Shown here: one piece after another, positions 1 through 11,908 of the stretch
Numbering within the stretch: position 1 is the stretch's first letter
Layout: the number at the start of each line of letters is the position of its first letter
Assembly (NCBI GenBank): GCA_027924585.1
Contig: BSBM01002077.1
Coordinates: 231,001 to 295,000 of the forward strand
Length of the DNA: 64,000 nt
Source of the DNA: Larix kaempferi
Taxonomy: Eukaryota; Streptophyta; Pinopsida; Pinales; Pinaceae
Direction: 5' to 3'
Notes under the pieces: model-generated
Database searches by the model: none
The model's input: only the letters and a program-made list of their open reading frames with translations
Told to the model about the DNA's origin: nothing
Made by a program: the position numbers and the translations under genes

Positions 1-1
1 G

Positions 2-1136
2 TCATATTTCTCAAGGGTCTCCCAGATAAAAGAACAACTTGAAGCTGTGGGTGAAGATATAGAAAATGGAGAAGTGGTGATGACCACTCTTAATGGACTC
101 CCTAGGTCATGGGATTCCTTCATCCAAGGAATTTGTGCTAGAAAGAAACTTATCTCTTTCAATAGACTGTGGGAAGAATGCTCACAAGAAGAAGCTCAAA
201 TTGTAGCCAGAGAAGAGAAGATGGGGAGTGAAGACCAAGCACTCACAGCTCACTCCAAAAGACATGGTGACAAGAAAGCTCACCATCATGGCAAGAAAGG
301 AAAATATCATAATCAAAGAGGCAGTCCCATACATCGAAGGGACATGTCCCATGTCCATTGCTATACATGCCAGAGATTGCCCTAAGAATAAGAAAGAGGG
401 TACTCACAAGAAGAAGAACTTCAAAAGAAGACATCATGCTCATGCTGCAGAGGATGATGAACCTCCCAGGAAGAGGGCTAGAGAAGATAGTGAAGATTCT
501 TCAAGTGATGAAGAATATGTTTTGATTTCTGCTCTCACCGGAACCATTACTCATGGAAGTAATGATTGGTTCATAGATAGTGGGGATTCCAAACATATGA
601 CAGGATTCAAAGAATCCTTTGTGAATCTATCTGAACATGATTCACCCCACAAGGTGAAGCTTGGAGATGACTACCAGTATCCCATAAAAGTGAGTGGTGA
701 AGCCTCCTATACACTAGAATCCGGAAAGTCTATGAAGATGAAAGATGTACTCTATGTTCCAGGTCTCAAAAAGAATATACTCTCAATATCTGCATTAGAT
801 GCAAAAGGCATGAGGGTTGCATTTATAGATGGCCAAGTCCTAATGTGGCCTAAGGGTAAGACTATAGATGATGCAGTTGTGATTGGAGAGCAAGAGGGAG
901 GATTATACAAATTTACGGGCCATCCAGAACAAGCCATGGTCCATGATTTAGTAGAGCCAAGTGAACTTTGGCACAGAAGGCTTGCACACATGCATTACAG
1001 AGCATTACCAATTGCAAGCAAAGCGGTAGAAGGTCTTCCTGAAATCCATACAAAGCATGAAGGCATTTGCAAAGGTTGTGTAAAGGGAAAGAATACAAAG
1101 AAGACATTTCCAAGCAGTGAAAGCAAGGCAAAATGA
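2..1136 (+). pseudogene. A1 gag-protease, 5' partial, frameshifted
   Basis: Frame 2 opens inside the copia gag domain (UBN2 type), with the block TTLNGLPRSWDSFIQGI followed by the LWEECSQEE motif. Around 365-380 the reading shifts to frame 3, inside the CCHC zinc knuckle: CYTC is present, then HARDCPKN, with the middle of the knuckle lost. The later frame has an acidic/basic linker, EYVLISALTG, and the retropepsin site WFIDSGDSKHMTG (normally DSGA). The pre-integrase block LWHRRLAHMHYRAL with the CKGC pair follows. A TGA at 1134-1136 stands where the paralogs have a glycine codon before ILEIIHSD. Gag would form the particle and the protease would cleave Gag-Pol. It is inactive as read. Confidence 0.9.
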
Positions 1137-1139
1137 ATC

Positions 1140-3665
1140 TTGGAGATTATCCACTCTGATGTATGCGGTCCCATGTCATCCAGTTCTCTGAGTGGGTATG
1201 TATACTATGTCTCCTTTATTGATGATTTCTCTAGGAAGACTTGGATCTACTTCTTGAAGAACAAAGATGAAGTGTTTAACAATTTCAAGGAATTCAAAGC
1301 CTTGATAGAAAACCAAACTGACTTGAAGATCAAGATCTTCAGATATGACAATGGCGGAGAATTTACTTCAGGAGACTTCAAGAAGATATGCAGTGATTCA
1401 GGGATTAAGAGGGAGTTGACTACTCCTTACAATCCACAGCAGAATGGGGTTGCCGAAAGGAAGAATAGAACAATCATGGAAGCAGCAAGGGCAATGCTTC
1501 ATGACCAAGACTTACCTATGCACTTATGGGTTGAAGTAGCAAGGACAGCAGTATATGTGCAGAACAGAACACCCCATAAGATACTTGACAACAAAACACC
1601 AGAAGAAGTGTTTACTGGTAAGAAACCAGAAGTGAGCCATCTCAGAATATTTGGCTGCCCAGTATACACTCACATCCCAAAAGAGAAAAGGTCAAAGTTG
1701 GATCCTTCAGGAAAGAAGGGTATATTCGTGGGTTACAGTGAAAGCTCGAAAGCTTACAGAATCTACTTCGCTGGATTCAAGAAGATTGACATCAGCAGAG
1801 ATGTAACATTTGATGAAAGTTCAGCTTATCACAAATCGAGAAAGACACGCGTTGAAGACAATGAAGAACCCAGAATATCCAGAACTCAAGACACCACAAT
1901 GAATGAAGCAGTTCCTGAAGAAGATCGAGAAGTGGAAGATCCACAAGAACCTGTGGATCCACCTCGTGAGAAGAATCCTCACAAGAGGAAACCAACATGG
2001 GCTAGAGAGCTTATCCAAAATGCAGAGAGATTTGGCATTCCAGAAGAAGAACACAGAGAAAGGAAAAAGACAAGGTCACATACTAGTTATGTTGCTTTAC
2101 TATGTGACATCATGGATAAAGAACCTTCCAGTTATGAAGAAGCTGCAGAAAAGAAAGAATGGAAGGATGCTATGATTGAAGAATACCAATCTATTATGAA
2201 AAATGATGTTTGGGATGTGGTCCCAAGACCAGATGGGAAGTCTGTGGTAACTTCCAAGTGGATCTATAAGGTCAAGCATGATGCAGATGGTAGCATCGAG
2301 AAATACAAAGCTAGGTTTGTAGCTTGTGGCTTCTCCCAGAAAGAAGGAATTGATTATGAAGAGACTTTCGCTCATGTGGCCAGATACACTTCCATTAGAT
2401 CAGTACTTGCTCTGGCTGCAGTGATGAAATGGAAAGTACACCAGATGGATGTCAAGACAGCCTTCTTGAATGGTGTAGTTGAAGAGGAAGTGTATGTGGA
2501 GTAGCCACTTAGGTTTGAGACACATGATAGAGTAACACATGTGTGCAAACTGAAGAAAGCCCTGTATGGTTTGAAACAGGCACCCAAGACCTAGTATGGC
2601 AGGATAGATGGCTTCCTATCCAGTTTGGGCTTTACCAAGAGTAAAGCGGATTCCAACCTTTACTACAAGGTTGAGGAGGGAAATCCAGTGATTCTACTAT
2701 TGTATGTGGATAACCTGTTTCTGACAGGTGAGGATAGACTAATTGCCGACACGAAGAGGAAGCTAGCTGCCGAGTTCGAAATGAAGGACTTGGGTATGAT
2801 GCACTACTTTCTTGGTATGGAGGTGTGGCAGAGTGCAGATGGGATCTTCCTTGGACAAGGGAGGTATGCAGTAAAGATCCTAAAGAGTTTTGGGATGATG
2901 GACTGCAAGGCCATGGCCACACCTATGGCATTGAACCTGAAGCTTCCATGTGATGCTTCTTCTGAGCCGGTTGATGCTACGATGTATCGTCAGATGATTG
3001 GGTCCTTGATGTACCTGACGAATATGAGGCCAAACATTTGCTTTGCGGTGAACACCTTGAGCCAATATCTGACAGATCCGAGACATGTTCACCTGATAGC
3101 TGCAAAGCATGTCCTGAGGTACCTGAAGGGTACAGTGGATTATGGGCTCAAGTATGAGGTGAATCAAAAGTTTAACCTGGAGGGTTATGTTGATTCGGAT
3201 TGGGCAGGCAATGCCATTGATCGGAAGAGCACTTCGGGGTGCTGCTTCAGTATGGGATCAGGTGTGATCTCTTGGTTTAGCAGGAAGCAGTCCTGTGTGG
3301 CACTGAGTACAGCTGAAGCAGAGTATGTCGCAGCTTGTTCAGCTAGTTGTGAGGCAGTATGGCTTAGGAAGCTACTGTCTGATTTGTTTGATCTCCAGTT
3401 GAGTGCTACCTCTATATATTGCGACAATCAGAGTTGTGTGAAGTTGTCAAAGAACCTAGTGTTCCATGACAAGTCGAAGCACATTGAGATCAAGTACCAC
3501 TATATCAGGGATATGGTGCAGAGAGGAGCTGTGAAGCTCCTGTATGTTGCGATAGACGAGCAGATAGCCGATGTGTTGACCAAGCCGCTTGCCAGAGTGA
3601 AGTTTGAATACTTCAGAGGGAGACTTGTTGTACTTCAGATCGAGATGCCTTCTAGAGGGAAGTGA
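1140..3665 (+). pseudogene. A1 integrase-RT-RNase H, with stops
   Basis: The integrase core carries the D,D-35-E signature: IIHSDVCGP, then RYDNGGEF, then PYNPQQNGVAERKNR. The copia GKKPEVSHLRIFG block and an acidic linker follow. The RT domain starts near 2100 (SSYEEAAEKKEWKDAM) and runs through KVHQMDVKTAFLNG. The active-site box reads YVDN at about 2703-2714 instead of YVDD, so one catalytic aspartate is gone. TAG codons at 2502-2504 (in place of Gln, VEQP in paralogs) and 2592-2594 (in place of Trp) interrupt RT. RNase H is intact in sequence (VDSDWAG, STAEAEYV, CDNQSCV), ending at 3665. The stops fit C-to-T or G-to-A decay of a methylated copy. Confidence 0.93.
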
Positions 3666-3689
3666 TGAAGTCCGGAGACATAGATGCAC

Positions 3690-4255
3690 ACTAGGCCATT
3701 CTTGCATGGTGGCAGGTTAGTCCTCCCATGGCAGGATTTAAGGGCCGAGCCATTCTTGCATGGTGGCAAGTTAGTCCTCCCATGGCAGAATGTAAGGGCT
3801 GAGCCATTCTTACATGGTGGTAGGTTGGTCCTCCCATGGTAAGATGTAAGGGCTGGGCCATTCTCACATGGTGGCAGGTTAGTCCTCCCATGGTGAGATG
3901 TAAGTGCTGGGCCATTCTCACATAGTGGCAGGTTAGTCCTCCTATGGTGAGATATAAGTGCTGAAGCCTTTCCGACATGATAGTAGGTTGGTCCTCTCAT
4001 GGTCGTTGATGTAAGTGCTGGGCCTTTCTGACATGGTGGTAGGTTGGTCCTCCCATGGTCGTTGATGTAAGTGATGTGCCTTTCCGACATGGTGGTAGGT
4101 TGGTCCTCCCATGGTCGTTGATGTAAGTGTTGTTAGCCTTTCCCAGATGGTAGTAGGTTGGTCCTCCCATGCTGGTGAGTGTAAGTGCTGTGAGCCTTTC
4201 ACATGGTGGCAGGTTAGTCCTCCCATGGTGAGTGTAAGTGATGTGTGTGTGCATC
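3690..4255 (+). repeat. Ten-copy 54-58-bp tandem array in A1 3' tail
   Basis: The core CATGGTGGCAGGTTAGTCCT recurs at about 3705, 3759, 3813, 3867, 3921, 3976, 4032, 4088, 4144 and 4202. The first four intervals are exactly 54 bp and later ones drift to 55-58 bp. Each unit ends with CCATGG-like sequence. It lies between the RNase H stop and the polypurine tract. The minus strand reads open across it (3635-4090), but the peptide is just the repeat translated. Confidence 0.95.
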
Positions 4256-4314
4256 TAGGTTGTGCTCCGTGGACTTTGTGGTGATCTGAAGACATTGATG
4301 TGACAGTTTGGTAC

Positions 4315-4665
4315 ACAGGTTTTGCAGAGGCATATAATCAGTCCTGAGATGCTCTTGCAGGTTTTGTCGAGGCAGTGTAATCAGTCCTGAGAGATCTTGC
4401 AGGTTTTGCAGAGGCAGTGTAATCAGTCCTGAGGTGTACCTACTTGATGGCTTGCTCTCAGATGATGATGATGATCAGGTTGATCATGTGATGATATACA
4501 TCAGTTGGATGTATGGTGAAGTATCAGTTTGATACTCTGTGGTCGTGGATAGGTTGTGCAGTGGCATGTAAAAGATCCTGAGAGATTCGATAGGTTGAGT
4601 TGTGTGCTCGTAAAAGGCCTAGGATGCTCTTGCGAGGTTTTGCAGACGCACGTGATGAGTCCTGA
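4315..4665 (+). repeat. Second tandem repeat family in A1 3' tail
   Basis: Units of about 50 bp built on GCAGGTTTTGCAGAGGCA plus TAATCAGTCCTGAG occur at about 4315, 4358 and 4400. More diverged copies continue to about 4665. The stretch 4666-4890 up to the polypurine tract is GATGA-rich and has no gene. Confidence 0.8.
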
Positions 4666-4890
4666 GGATTCCACAATATGACCAGTGATGATGAAGACCT
4701 ACAGATGGTGGGCCTACATCCAGTATGAAAAAGGACTGGCTCTGTAGAACTTCCTATGACGAGTAGATTCAGAGATTGGACGAGATAGCAGCAGCTGTGA
4801 CAATGACGATGATTCGATGACGATGATCCAGAGAAGAAGACTTGTGCCCGATGATCTGTGTCGAGAAATACCTTCCTAGTTAAGAGGGAG

Positions 4891-5485
4891 TGTTGATGTA
4901 TATGTAACTTCGGAATGTATTTCATATATATATTTATTGTACCCTTATAAGAGATGTGTTATTCCTCTATAAGGAAGTGTCGTCATTTGTATTGACAAGT
5001 GTCACAAGTAGATTAACTTGCCGATGGGTTATTAGACTACCTGATGTGGGTGTCGGCGCGATATATATGTAACTGGGGTTATTAGGATGAATTAGACAAG
5101 TCGGCCCCATAATTAATTAGGCAGGTCAGGACAAGTATAAATAGAGAGTTGGGATTCTCTATTTTGATCATCTCAGAACTCACTCTTCTCTCACTCAGAA
5201 AGTGGCGCACATTGGAGGAGGAGGATCAGCTGCATAGTAGGAGACTATCTATTGTATTTGGTTGTACTTTGGTTGAGCCATTGCTCTATCTATCTCTAAG
5301 GAAGTTGTGGGGTTTTTCACCCTAGAGTTTTCCCCACGGAAAAATCTGTGTGTCCATTGTCTCATGCTTTTGATTCTTGTGATGCTTGACATGCTTGATA
5401 TGATTGTTATGCATTGATATACTGTACATGTTATTCTCTCCGTGAAGATCCTATAGCATATTGAATTAATGCTTAAAACCTAACA
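4891..5485 (+). repeat. A1 3' LTR
   Basis: It starts TGTTGATGTATATG directly after the polypurine tract TAAGAGGGAG (4881-4890) and ends CCTAACA. A TATA-like AGTATAAATAGAG lies near 5133, followed by a pyrimidine/TCTC-rich leader as in many plant copia LTRs. Related LTRs occur at 6386, 21035, 26297, 33660 and 41486. Confidence 0.93.
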
Positions 5486-6380
5486 TGTTGAACGATTCAA
5501 AGTTATCAGATATTTTTTGGACCCAAGCCATTCATACAACTATACACATTATTAACAGATTCCGGATAAGGACAAATAGTAACTCAACGCCATATGAACT
5601 TTGAAAGGGAAGGCCAGCCACAGTCAAGCACTTTAGGGTATTTGGAAGCAAGTGCTATATCAAAAGAAATGATGAAAACTTGGGAAAGTTTGACTCGAGA
5701 TCTGATGAGGGAATCTTTCTTGGGTATGCTACAAGAAGAAAAGCATACAAATGCTACAATCTACAACTAAGAAAGATGGTAGAAAGTTTCAGACGTAAAG
5801 GTAGATGAAGTGTTCACGTGTAGAAAAGTAGAAGACGAACCAGAAATACCAAACAACTAGCAATTATCCAATTTCAATGATTTCACAAATCTCAATGCAC
5901 TTGCTCAAAAGTGAACACCCTCTAAGGTTTATGGATAAAATCCTAGGGCGAATTTTAATTTATTTAGATTTTAGAGCTTTCCATCAATATACTATTTTTA
6001 TGTATTTTTTGCATAAAATAAAACATGTAAAATTTGATAAAAAGAGATGGAGAGTTTTGTTGGGATAGGGCAATTAGATTCTTGTGTCAAACCCTAGGGC
6101 TATGAGAGATCGAGGCTAGCGTACCTCCTTTTAAGATGGCATTCAATACTTGCACTGGGGCTAAACTAGCAACGTCAAGGGTTAGGTAGCAAAACCCTAA
6201 TTAGGGCAAATAGAAAAGTCCATGACCCAATAAAACAATGGAGAGCTCCTTGGTAGGATGGTCTCCCCGAGCAAGTTGATAAAATGCTAGCAAACAAACC
6301 CTAACTTGATCCAAAGCACTTCAAGAGCAACGATAAACTAGGGTTAGAAGATAAACTTACCAACATTAGTCAAGAATGAG
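5486..6380. other. Intronic spacer with a copia pol relic
   Basis: No host exon is recognised. At about 5585-5790 the plus strand reads TPYEL, then VKHFRVFGSKCYIK, then SDEGIFLGYATRRKAYKCYN, with breaks. That is the integrase C-terminal/GKK region of a different, older copia lineage. It is a relic of about 200 bp with no LTRs nearby. The rest is AT-rich and nothing else is seen. Confidence 0.7.
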
Positions 6381-6385
6381 CAAGG

Positions 6386-6938
6386 TGTTAAGATTATATG
6401 CTACTAAAGACTAAATTCAAACTTCATGAGCATTTAATACATTTTCACAATAGGAGCATAACAAGGATCTCTGAAAGATACACAATCACAAGGTACACAA
6501 CAATATATCCTGGGAAACCCTCAAGGGGGAGAAAACCCAACAAGAACTTCCTCAATATAGATTACCAAAGTACAATGCCCAAAAATAAGTCTCACAAATA
6601 AGAGAGACAAAACCCAAACTCTAGAGCCAAGCCAATCCTCCTCCTCCTTCGCAAACTTCCTCTCTCCTCTAATGCGCAATGCTTGAGTGAGTGAATGGTA
6701 CAAATGAGGGAAAGACTCCCTCGATTTATACTTTACTTTTACTTTGACATTTAACCTAACTATCTATATTACATTCTTTTGGGTCCTAACGACCCGACTT
6801 ACAATGGTGGTTTTACCTCATGACTTGTACATGACCAAATATAATAATGACATCCCCGAACGGATGTAAAACATCTCCAACGGAGTTACAATAATAAAGT
6901 ATAAGTAGAATATTCTTCGAAGTTACTTTAATTCAACA
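6386..6938 (-). mobile_element. Solo LTR, A-related, minus orientation
   Basis: It is bounded by the perfect 5-bp duplication CAAGG at 6381-6385 and 6939-6943. It begins TGTTAAGATT and ends ATTCAACA on the plus strand. The reverse complement starts TGTTGAATTAAAGTAACTTC, aligning with the A1 and A2 LTR starts (GTAACT-CGGAAG). There is no internal region, so it is a product of LTR-LTR recombination. Confidence 0.93.
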
Positions 6939-6943
6939 CAAGG

Positions 6944-7597
6944 AAATGCATCTTAGGTCACCCTTGAGCATGAGTTATTACAACTAATCTTAGCATCAAC
7001 TTGTCATGTGCAAAATCAAACCCTAGAAGACATTCCTTTCATCCTTCAAGCAAAAATAGTCATCCCAAGAGAGAGGTGTGCACTAGCTCAATAGCTCCAA
7101 TAAACCAAGAGAACCCTTGTCCATGGTTTACATATGAGGTGAGGTTGTCTTATTTATATGAAACAACCCTCAACCTTTTACAAATTCAAGCCTACAAAAT
7201 TAATGAAAAATTATAAAATTTAAGGTTAGTGCACCCATAACCTAGGGACTAAACCACATAATGACATAAAATAACAATAAAAATGTACAATTAGGTTCCA
7301 CCAAGTGCAAGGTGAGCCAAAAGGAGGACGTCATGCCCCAACTAACCCCAAATGTTTTTCCCTTAATGTCCTCTTTTTTTAACCATGTAGGCTTCTTCTT
7401 TAAGGAATGAACATCGTGGGTCTAGAGACCAAGAGGAGGGGTTTTGCATCAAAACACTAGGTCCAAGTGGGCAAAATGAGGTGTGCTAAGACAGGTATGA
7501 CAACCCTTACACACGCAATCACCTCTACAAAGCAAAACATGCCCCTCACTCTAGTACATCTAGAAGGAATGCTTTAGACACTCTAAGACGTAACAAG
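6944..7597. other. Intronic spacer, no gene seen
   Basis: AT-rich sequence with short open frames but no recognisable domain. TTATTTATATGAAAC near 7150 reads as a TATA-like box on the minus strand. Together with the flanks of the solo LTR it could be part of an older LTR, but no boundaries could be found. Confidence 0.4.
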
Positions 7598-8420
7598 TCC
7601 CACTGGTGAGGACAATAAAGGTAGCAATACATTATTGGATGGCAAATCATAGGTCATTAAGGTAAGAGGAGGTATTAAATGGGTGTCAAGAAAGTGAGCA
7701 TCACATGTTGGAGCCAATAAGAGTATTTCGATAAATGAAAATGAAAGGGAGAGCAGAGGTACAAGATGTGATTGAACTTACATGGATAGTCAGTGTAGGT
7801 GTATACATGGCAAAGTTCAAGAAGACAGATAGCAGACCACGTGTACATATGGAAATAAGAACTAGTGGAGAAGACCATGAACATGAACAAACATAATCGG
7901 ATATGCAAACATGTGCGTAACTGGGCATGAAGCGGTTATAGAGGCAAAAAGGAAAACTACCATGAGTCATTGCAGCAGTTATACAAATTCAGGAACAACT
8001 ATTAGTAGCATGCACGAAATATCAAAGGTAAATGAGCCCTACTAGTGAGGACAACAAATGTAGCAAGATGTTAATGGATGGCAGATGGATGGTTGTCTAT
8101 GTAAAAGGAGTTCTTAAATGGTTGTCAAGAAAGTATCAGAAGTTGGAGCCAGTAAGGTTATTGGATTAATGAAGTAAGTAGCCAATACATGAAATGTGAT
8201 TGAAGCTACGTGGATATAGTTCATGTAGGTGTGTACATGGAAAAGTTCAAGAGGAGAGGTAGCGGACCTCACAAACGAACGGAAAGAAGAACTCATGGAG
8301 AAGACCAAGAATGTGAACAAACATACCAGATAGGAAAATAGGTGGGTAAATGACCATGAAGCAGTTAAAGAGGTAAGAAGGAAAATTGCCATGTGTAATT
8401 GCAGCAGTTACACAAAGAAC
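7598..8420. repeat. Diverged direct duplication, about 390 bp units
   Basis: About 7598-7985 and 8032-8420 align over their length. Shared blocks include GTGAGGACAA, ATGGATGGCA, TGTCAAGAAAGT, TTGGAGCCA, GTGTACATGG, GGAGAAGACCA and TTGCAGCAGTTA. The offset is about 430 bp with indels. There is no coding potential. 8421-8756 holds nothing recognised. Confidence 0.8.
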
Positions 8421-8761
8421 TAGATAGAACGAAGGAGACATAGATAAATGGAAGTGCCCTCTACAAACAACAAGGATGAAAAGAAAGAAAAAACTTTAAA
8501 AGGCTGCTAACGTAAAAGATCATTGCCTGCCATGGCCATTGGACTGGCACAATGTCCAGACTTATAGAGACTAGAATTAGAAATAGAGTATAAGGGGAAT
8601 AATAAAAGGTTGTGATGTCTCTAAGGAGAGATTGAGTGTAGGAAGAATATTAGAGGTTAGCTCCATGGAGGAAGAGAGAGCGCAAAGGCATATAACAGAT
8701 TGTATATTGCATGTATATGCATATTGATAACATTAGTAAACTCCACCCTGTATTATCTATG

Positions 8762-10082
8762 TGTTAATAAGTTAAAATTTTGATAGCAGTAATAGACTGT
8801 AAATAAACTAGTGCAGAGATAGCTAGCAATAAACACACATCCACAAAAAATTGAACACAATATTTTTCACAGGGAAACCTTTTAAGGACAAAAACCCCAA
8901 AGCAATTAATAATAATTTATCTCCTGAATGACATGACTGAGTTTGTACAATAGCAGGCTAAGAACAAGCCTCTTCCACAAATTAGAATACTGATCAAGAA
9001 GAACCCTGTACAATCACTGTTGCCCCTAAACTGTCACTAGATGACTGAAGATGTTGCCTAGAGCAGCTTCAATTTGACACAGTCGACCTGTACAAGCCTG
9101 TAACTGCCAAAAGTTGTTGGTGTATACTTTATTGAGGGGACCGGGATCTTCTGCTGGGCTGTAGTGACTTGTCCACACCTCTTCCAGGGCTGTCGTGACC
9201 TGCTATAGGTTGTGAATGCCCTAATAGGGTTGCCAAACTCAGGGACGGACCCTGATAAAATTCAGGTGCACAGATAATTGCCCTAACTGGGCTCGGGTGC
9301 ATACATGAGGGCCCTAGCAAGGCTGATATACACTGCAGAAAAACTTCAAATAGAATTCGGGTGGCAGCAGCAAACCCTAGCTGAGATAGGGTACTTTAAA
9401 CCAGAAGAAAAAGACATCCACGAACTAATCTTGGGAGCAGGCAAAAAAATATACTTCCAAATCGATGGGGATAAAAATGATAAATTCTTCCTTCTTTTAT
9501 AGTGAGTCGAAATGGCAAAAAATCCAAGTATTGGGGCCGACCTGTGAATGTGTATTTTTATTTTTATTTTCTTCAATTTGTGGGTACATGGACCAAGCCG
9601 AGTTATGCTTGGGTTTCATGGTTCTTCAAGGACTTCAATGATCCATTCATGTCTACTCCAAGTGCATCATCATAAGGAGAAATTTATTAATTGCTTTACT
9701 TCACCCTCCCGTTGCCACCAAGATCAAGTGCTAGGTATTTCGACAAGGGTTGATCAGTTCCTTGAGAAGGTCCCATAGCCCATAGATCAAGGGGAGGATT
9801 ACACCACTTGCCTAGACCCGGTCTAGGGCTTATAGTGAAATCCTGGTAACTGACTAGGTGCCTCCATTCTCCCAGAGAATGGCTCTCAGCCCCAGGCTGA
9901 GCTTCCAGTCCCAGACTGAATCAATATCCTGGTAACTGACCAGGTGCCTCCATTCTCCCAGAGAATGGCTCTCAGCCCCAGGCTGAGTTTCCAGTCCCAG
10001 ACTGGATCAATATCCTGGTAACTGACCAAGTGCCTCCATTCTCCCAGAGAATGGCACTCGATGCTGCTCAGAAAAATCAACA
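8762..10082 (-). mobile_element. Solo LTR of family C, minus orientation
   Basis: A perfect duplication CTATG flanks it (8757-8761 and 10083-10087). Both ends match family C LTRs: the left end reads TTTTGATAGCAGTAATAGAC and the right end CAGAAAAATCAACA. It carries about three copies of the same 86-bp palindrome-rich repeat seen in C (from about 9841). It is shorter than the 1.89-kb C LTRs and diverged, so it is an older insertion. Confidence 0.93.
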
Positions 10083-10087
10083 CTATG

Positions 10088-11149
10088 AATCCTCCTACCA
10101 ATCGCAAGATGCTTGAGTGTGCATTGAGAAGTCTAAGTGGGAATATCGCAATGATCAATATATGTGCATAAGGATATTGTATGTGTATTAGAGAGAAGAA
10201 AGAAATATTCTCGAGTGAAATCATGTTTGTATTTGTGTAAGCTTGTGCAATGGTGAGAATAGCTGGAGCGATAGGTTGTGTAAAATTTATGTATGTTGAT
10301 ATGAGAGAGGTTTTGCATGTATGTAAGAGTCTCGGTTATGTACTAACCATTCAATGCAGGTTTGTAGCTGAGGGCATGAAAGAAGGTCCCCATAGTGAAG
10401 AATGTTAAGCTGGACACTATGAAAGAGTCTTAGGCAACCTATGTCAGTGAGTTAGAATAAATTATGCTGCAAGAATTAGTGGGTCAGTGGGGCCTGAGGA
10501 AGACATGAAAATACATGTGAACATGTGTCACATGCATCAACATCTGGGAACGCACGCACACAAAAGAAAAGATAAACCAAACTCACTTTTAACTAGACAT
10601 ATTTTGAAGTTCAAGGTTTTCACAGCACATACTCAATCAGACAAAACATAACACTTAACCATACGAATAAATGTGATGAACTACAAAAAATTTAAAATAA
10701 CTGTAATTATGTTCTCATAACATCCAATCCAGACATGCATGCTTGTTCTCCTGTGAAAAAATAAAAAAGACCAAAATTTTGTTCTCAAAACATCCAATCC
10801 CAACATGCATCTATGTTCTTATCTGAAAAATAATAAATCTATCTATAAGCAAAAATAATGGTCCCTTGAAAACAGAGGGTGAAAATAATAAATACAGTTC
10901 TCTTTGATGTCAAAAAACCTTAACACCTATCCCCGTAATGAAATTAACAGATTTTGCATCATTTAGGGTCATGTTACTTCTGCAGCTGATGGTCAAAGAC
11001 TTGCTTTGATCTATGAACGATTTTCAACCACATTCATTGGCATACTACCTCACAATGAGACATTGTATAGAACTGCCCAGACTATTAGCTTGTCTTTATT
11101 ATATTCCATTACGTTGTAAGTGTATCAATATGACATACAAATTACTTAC
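10088..11149. other. HSP90 intron sequence, no exon found
   Basis: I looked for the next HSP90 exons (usually SNRLSSSPCVLV and GKFGWSANMER in this family) on the minus strand and found none. A degenerate 72-bp direct repeat lies at about 10708-10845, with ACATCCAATCC-ACATGCAT twice. The remainder is AT-rich intron. Confidence 0.6.
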
Positions 11150-11252
11150 CTAGGTCCAGGTCTTCTTTACTAATATCAACAATTTTTTTGTCTTTGTAGG
11201 TCTGAAGATTTTGAATAGCAACCTCATCAATCGGGTCTACAAGACAGAGGAC
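11150..11252 (-). CDS. HSP90: HSP90 exon l (last visible exon)
   Basis: Acceptor CTTTACAG, donor GTAAGT. It reads VLCLVDPIDEVAIQNLQTYK then DKKIVDISKEDLDL plus one base. Cys replaces the usual Tyr in VLYLVDP. The following exons, covering the C-terminal dimerisation domain, are not found in the 11.1 kb that remain and must lie left of the window. Confidence 0.95.
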
Positions 11253-11346
11253 CTGTAAAGAAAAATGGTATGGCACAGTTGTCATGTTGTATGTAATATT
11301 AAGGTAAAATAAATTTATGTCATTTTGTGGAAAAGAAAAACCATAC

Positions 11347-11601
11347 CTCAATATCCTTCTGCAAAAAACATTCCAGAAATGGCGCACTTCTGGCACTTTT
11401 AATGTTGTCTAAAGCAATGTAATAAATACCATTTTGTTTTTCAGACATGTTTTCAATATAATCATCCAAGCTAATCATCTCCTCATCATGCATGGATGAG
11501 AAGAAACGTAAAAGAGGAGCAATCTGTTTATGGTTATTTGAGTCTTCAATACAGCCCAATTTGATATACTTCCCAAAGTTCTCCCAAAATTTCTTGTAGT
11601 C
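11347..11601 (-). CDS. HSP90: HSP90 exon k, across the 45-kb intron
   Basis: Acceptor AACGCAG, donor GTATGG. The 85 codons begin DYKKFWENFGKYIKLGCIED, include APLLRFFSS and ISLDDYIENM, and end LQKDIE. This continues exactly where exon j stops in the protein (SENKE then DYKKFW), although 45.5 kb of repeats intervene. The exon is open. Confidence 0.96.
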
Positions 11602-11908
11602 CTGCGTTAATAGTTGAAAATGATATAAATTCCATTTAGACAAGCTTCAAAACAAATTCAATAAGTCGACATCAAGGACTACGACAAAAAAATGTAATAT
11701 TACTTTAATTTCATTGAGCTGACAAAAAACAGTCAACACTACTATCACTGAAAACATGTTTTCCATTTCTGAGAAGAAAGTTCAGGAGCATAAAGATGTG
11801 AGTCTACACTACTCAAATTATGGCAGAAATATCAATTGGATCATATCTAGCTATGAAACATATCCATTCGAATAGATAGTTTTTGTTGAGCACCTCGTAT
11901 TGTATTTT
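11602..11908. other. Right-hand remnant of the original HSP90 intron
   Basis: AT-rich intron sequence between exon k and element E. It contains the left copy of E's target duplication, TATTT, at 11904-11908. The other copy is at 57001-57005. No other feature is seen. Confidence 0.7.

Larger units (their letters stand above)
1..5485 (+). mobile_element. Copia element A1, 5' end outside the window
   Basis: This is the 3' nine-tenths of an autonomous-type Ty1/copia element. Reading left to right there is gag, aspartic protease, integrase, reverse transcriptase, RNase H, a 1.2-kb untranslated tail of tandem repeats, a polypurine tract and one LTR. The order protease-integrase-RT-RNase H defines copia rather than gypsy. 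The 5' LTR and the start of gag lie left of position 1, so no target duplication can be checked. Several premature stops and a mutated RT active site show it cannot be autonomous now. It lies downstream of the last visible HSP90 exon, so probably in a later intron of that gene. Confidence 0.93.

Noticed and set aside
3635-4316. Long minus-strand open frames with repeated HGRTNLPPC motifs
   Set aside because: They are the translation of the 54-58-bp DNA tandem repeat in A1's tail; periodicity explains the open frame and there is no start context or homology.
10900-11149. A further HSP90 exon in this stretch
   Set aside because: No minus-strand frame matches the conserved C-terminal blocks of the family and no suitable acceptor/donor pair frames an open segment.
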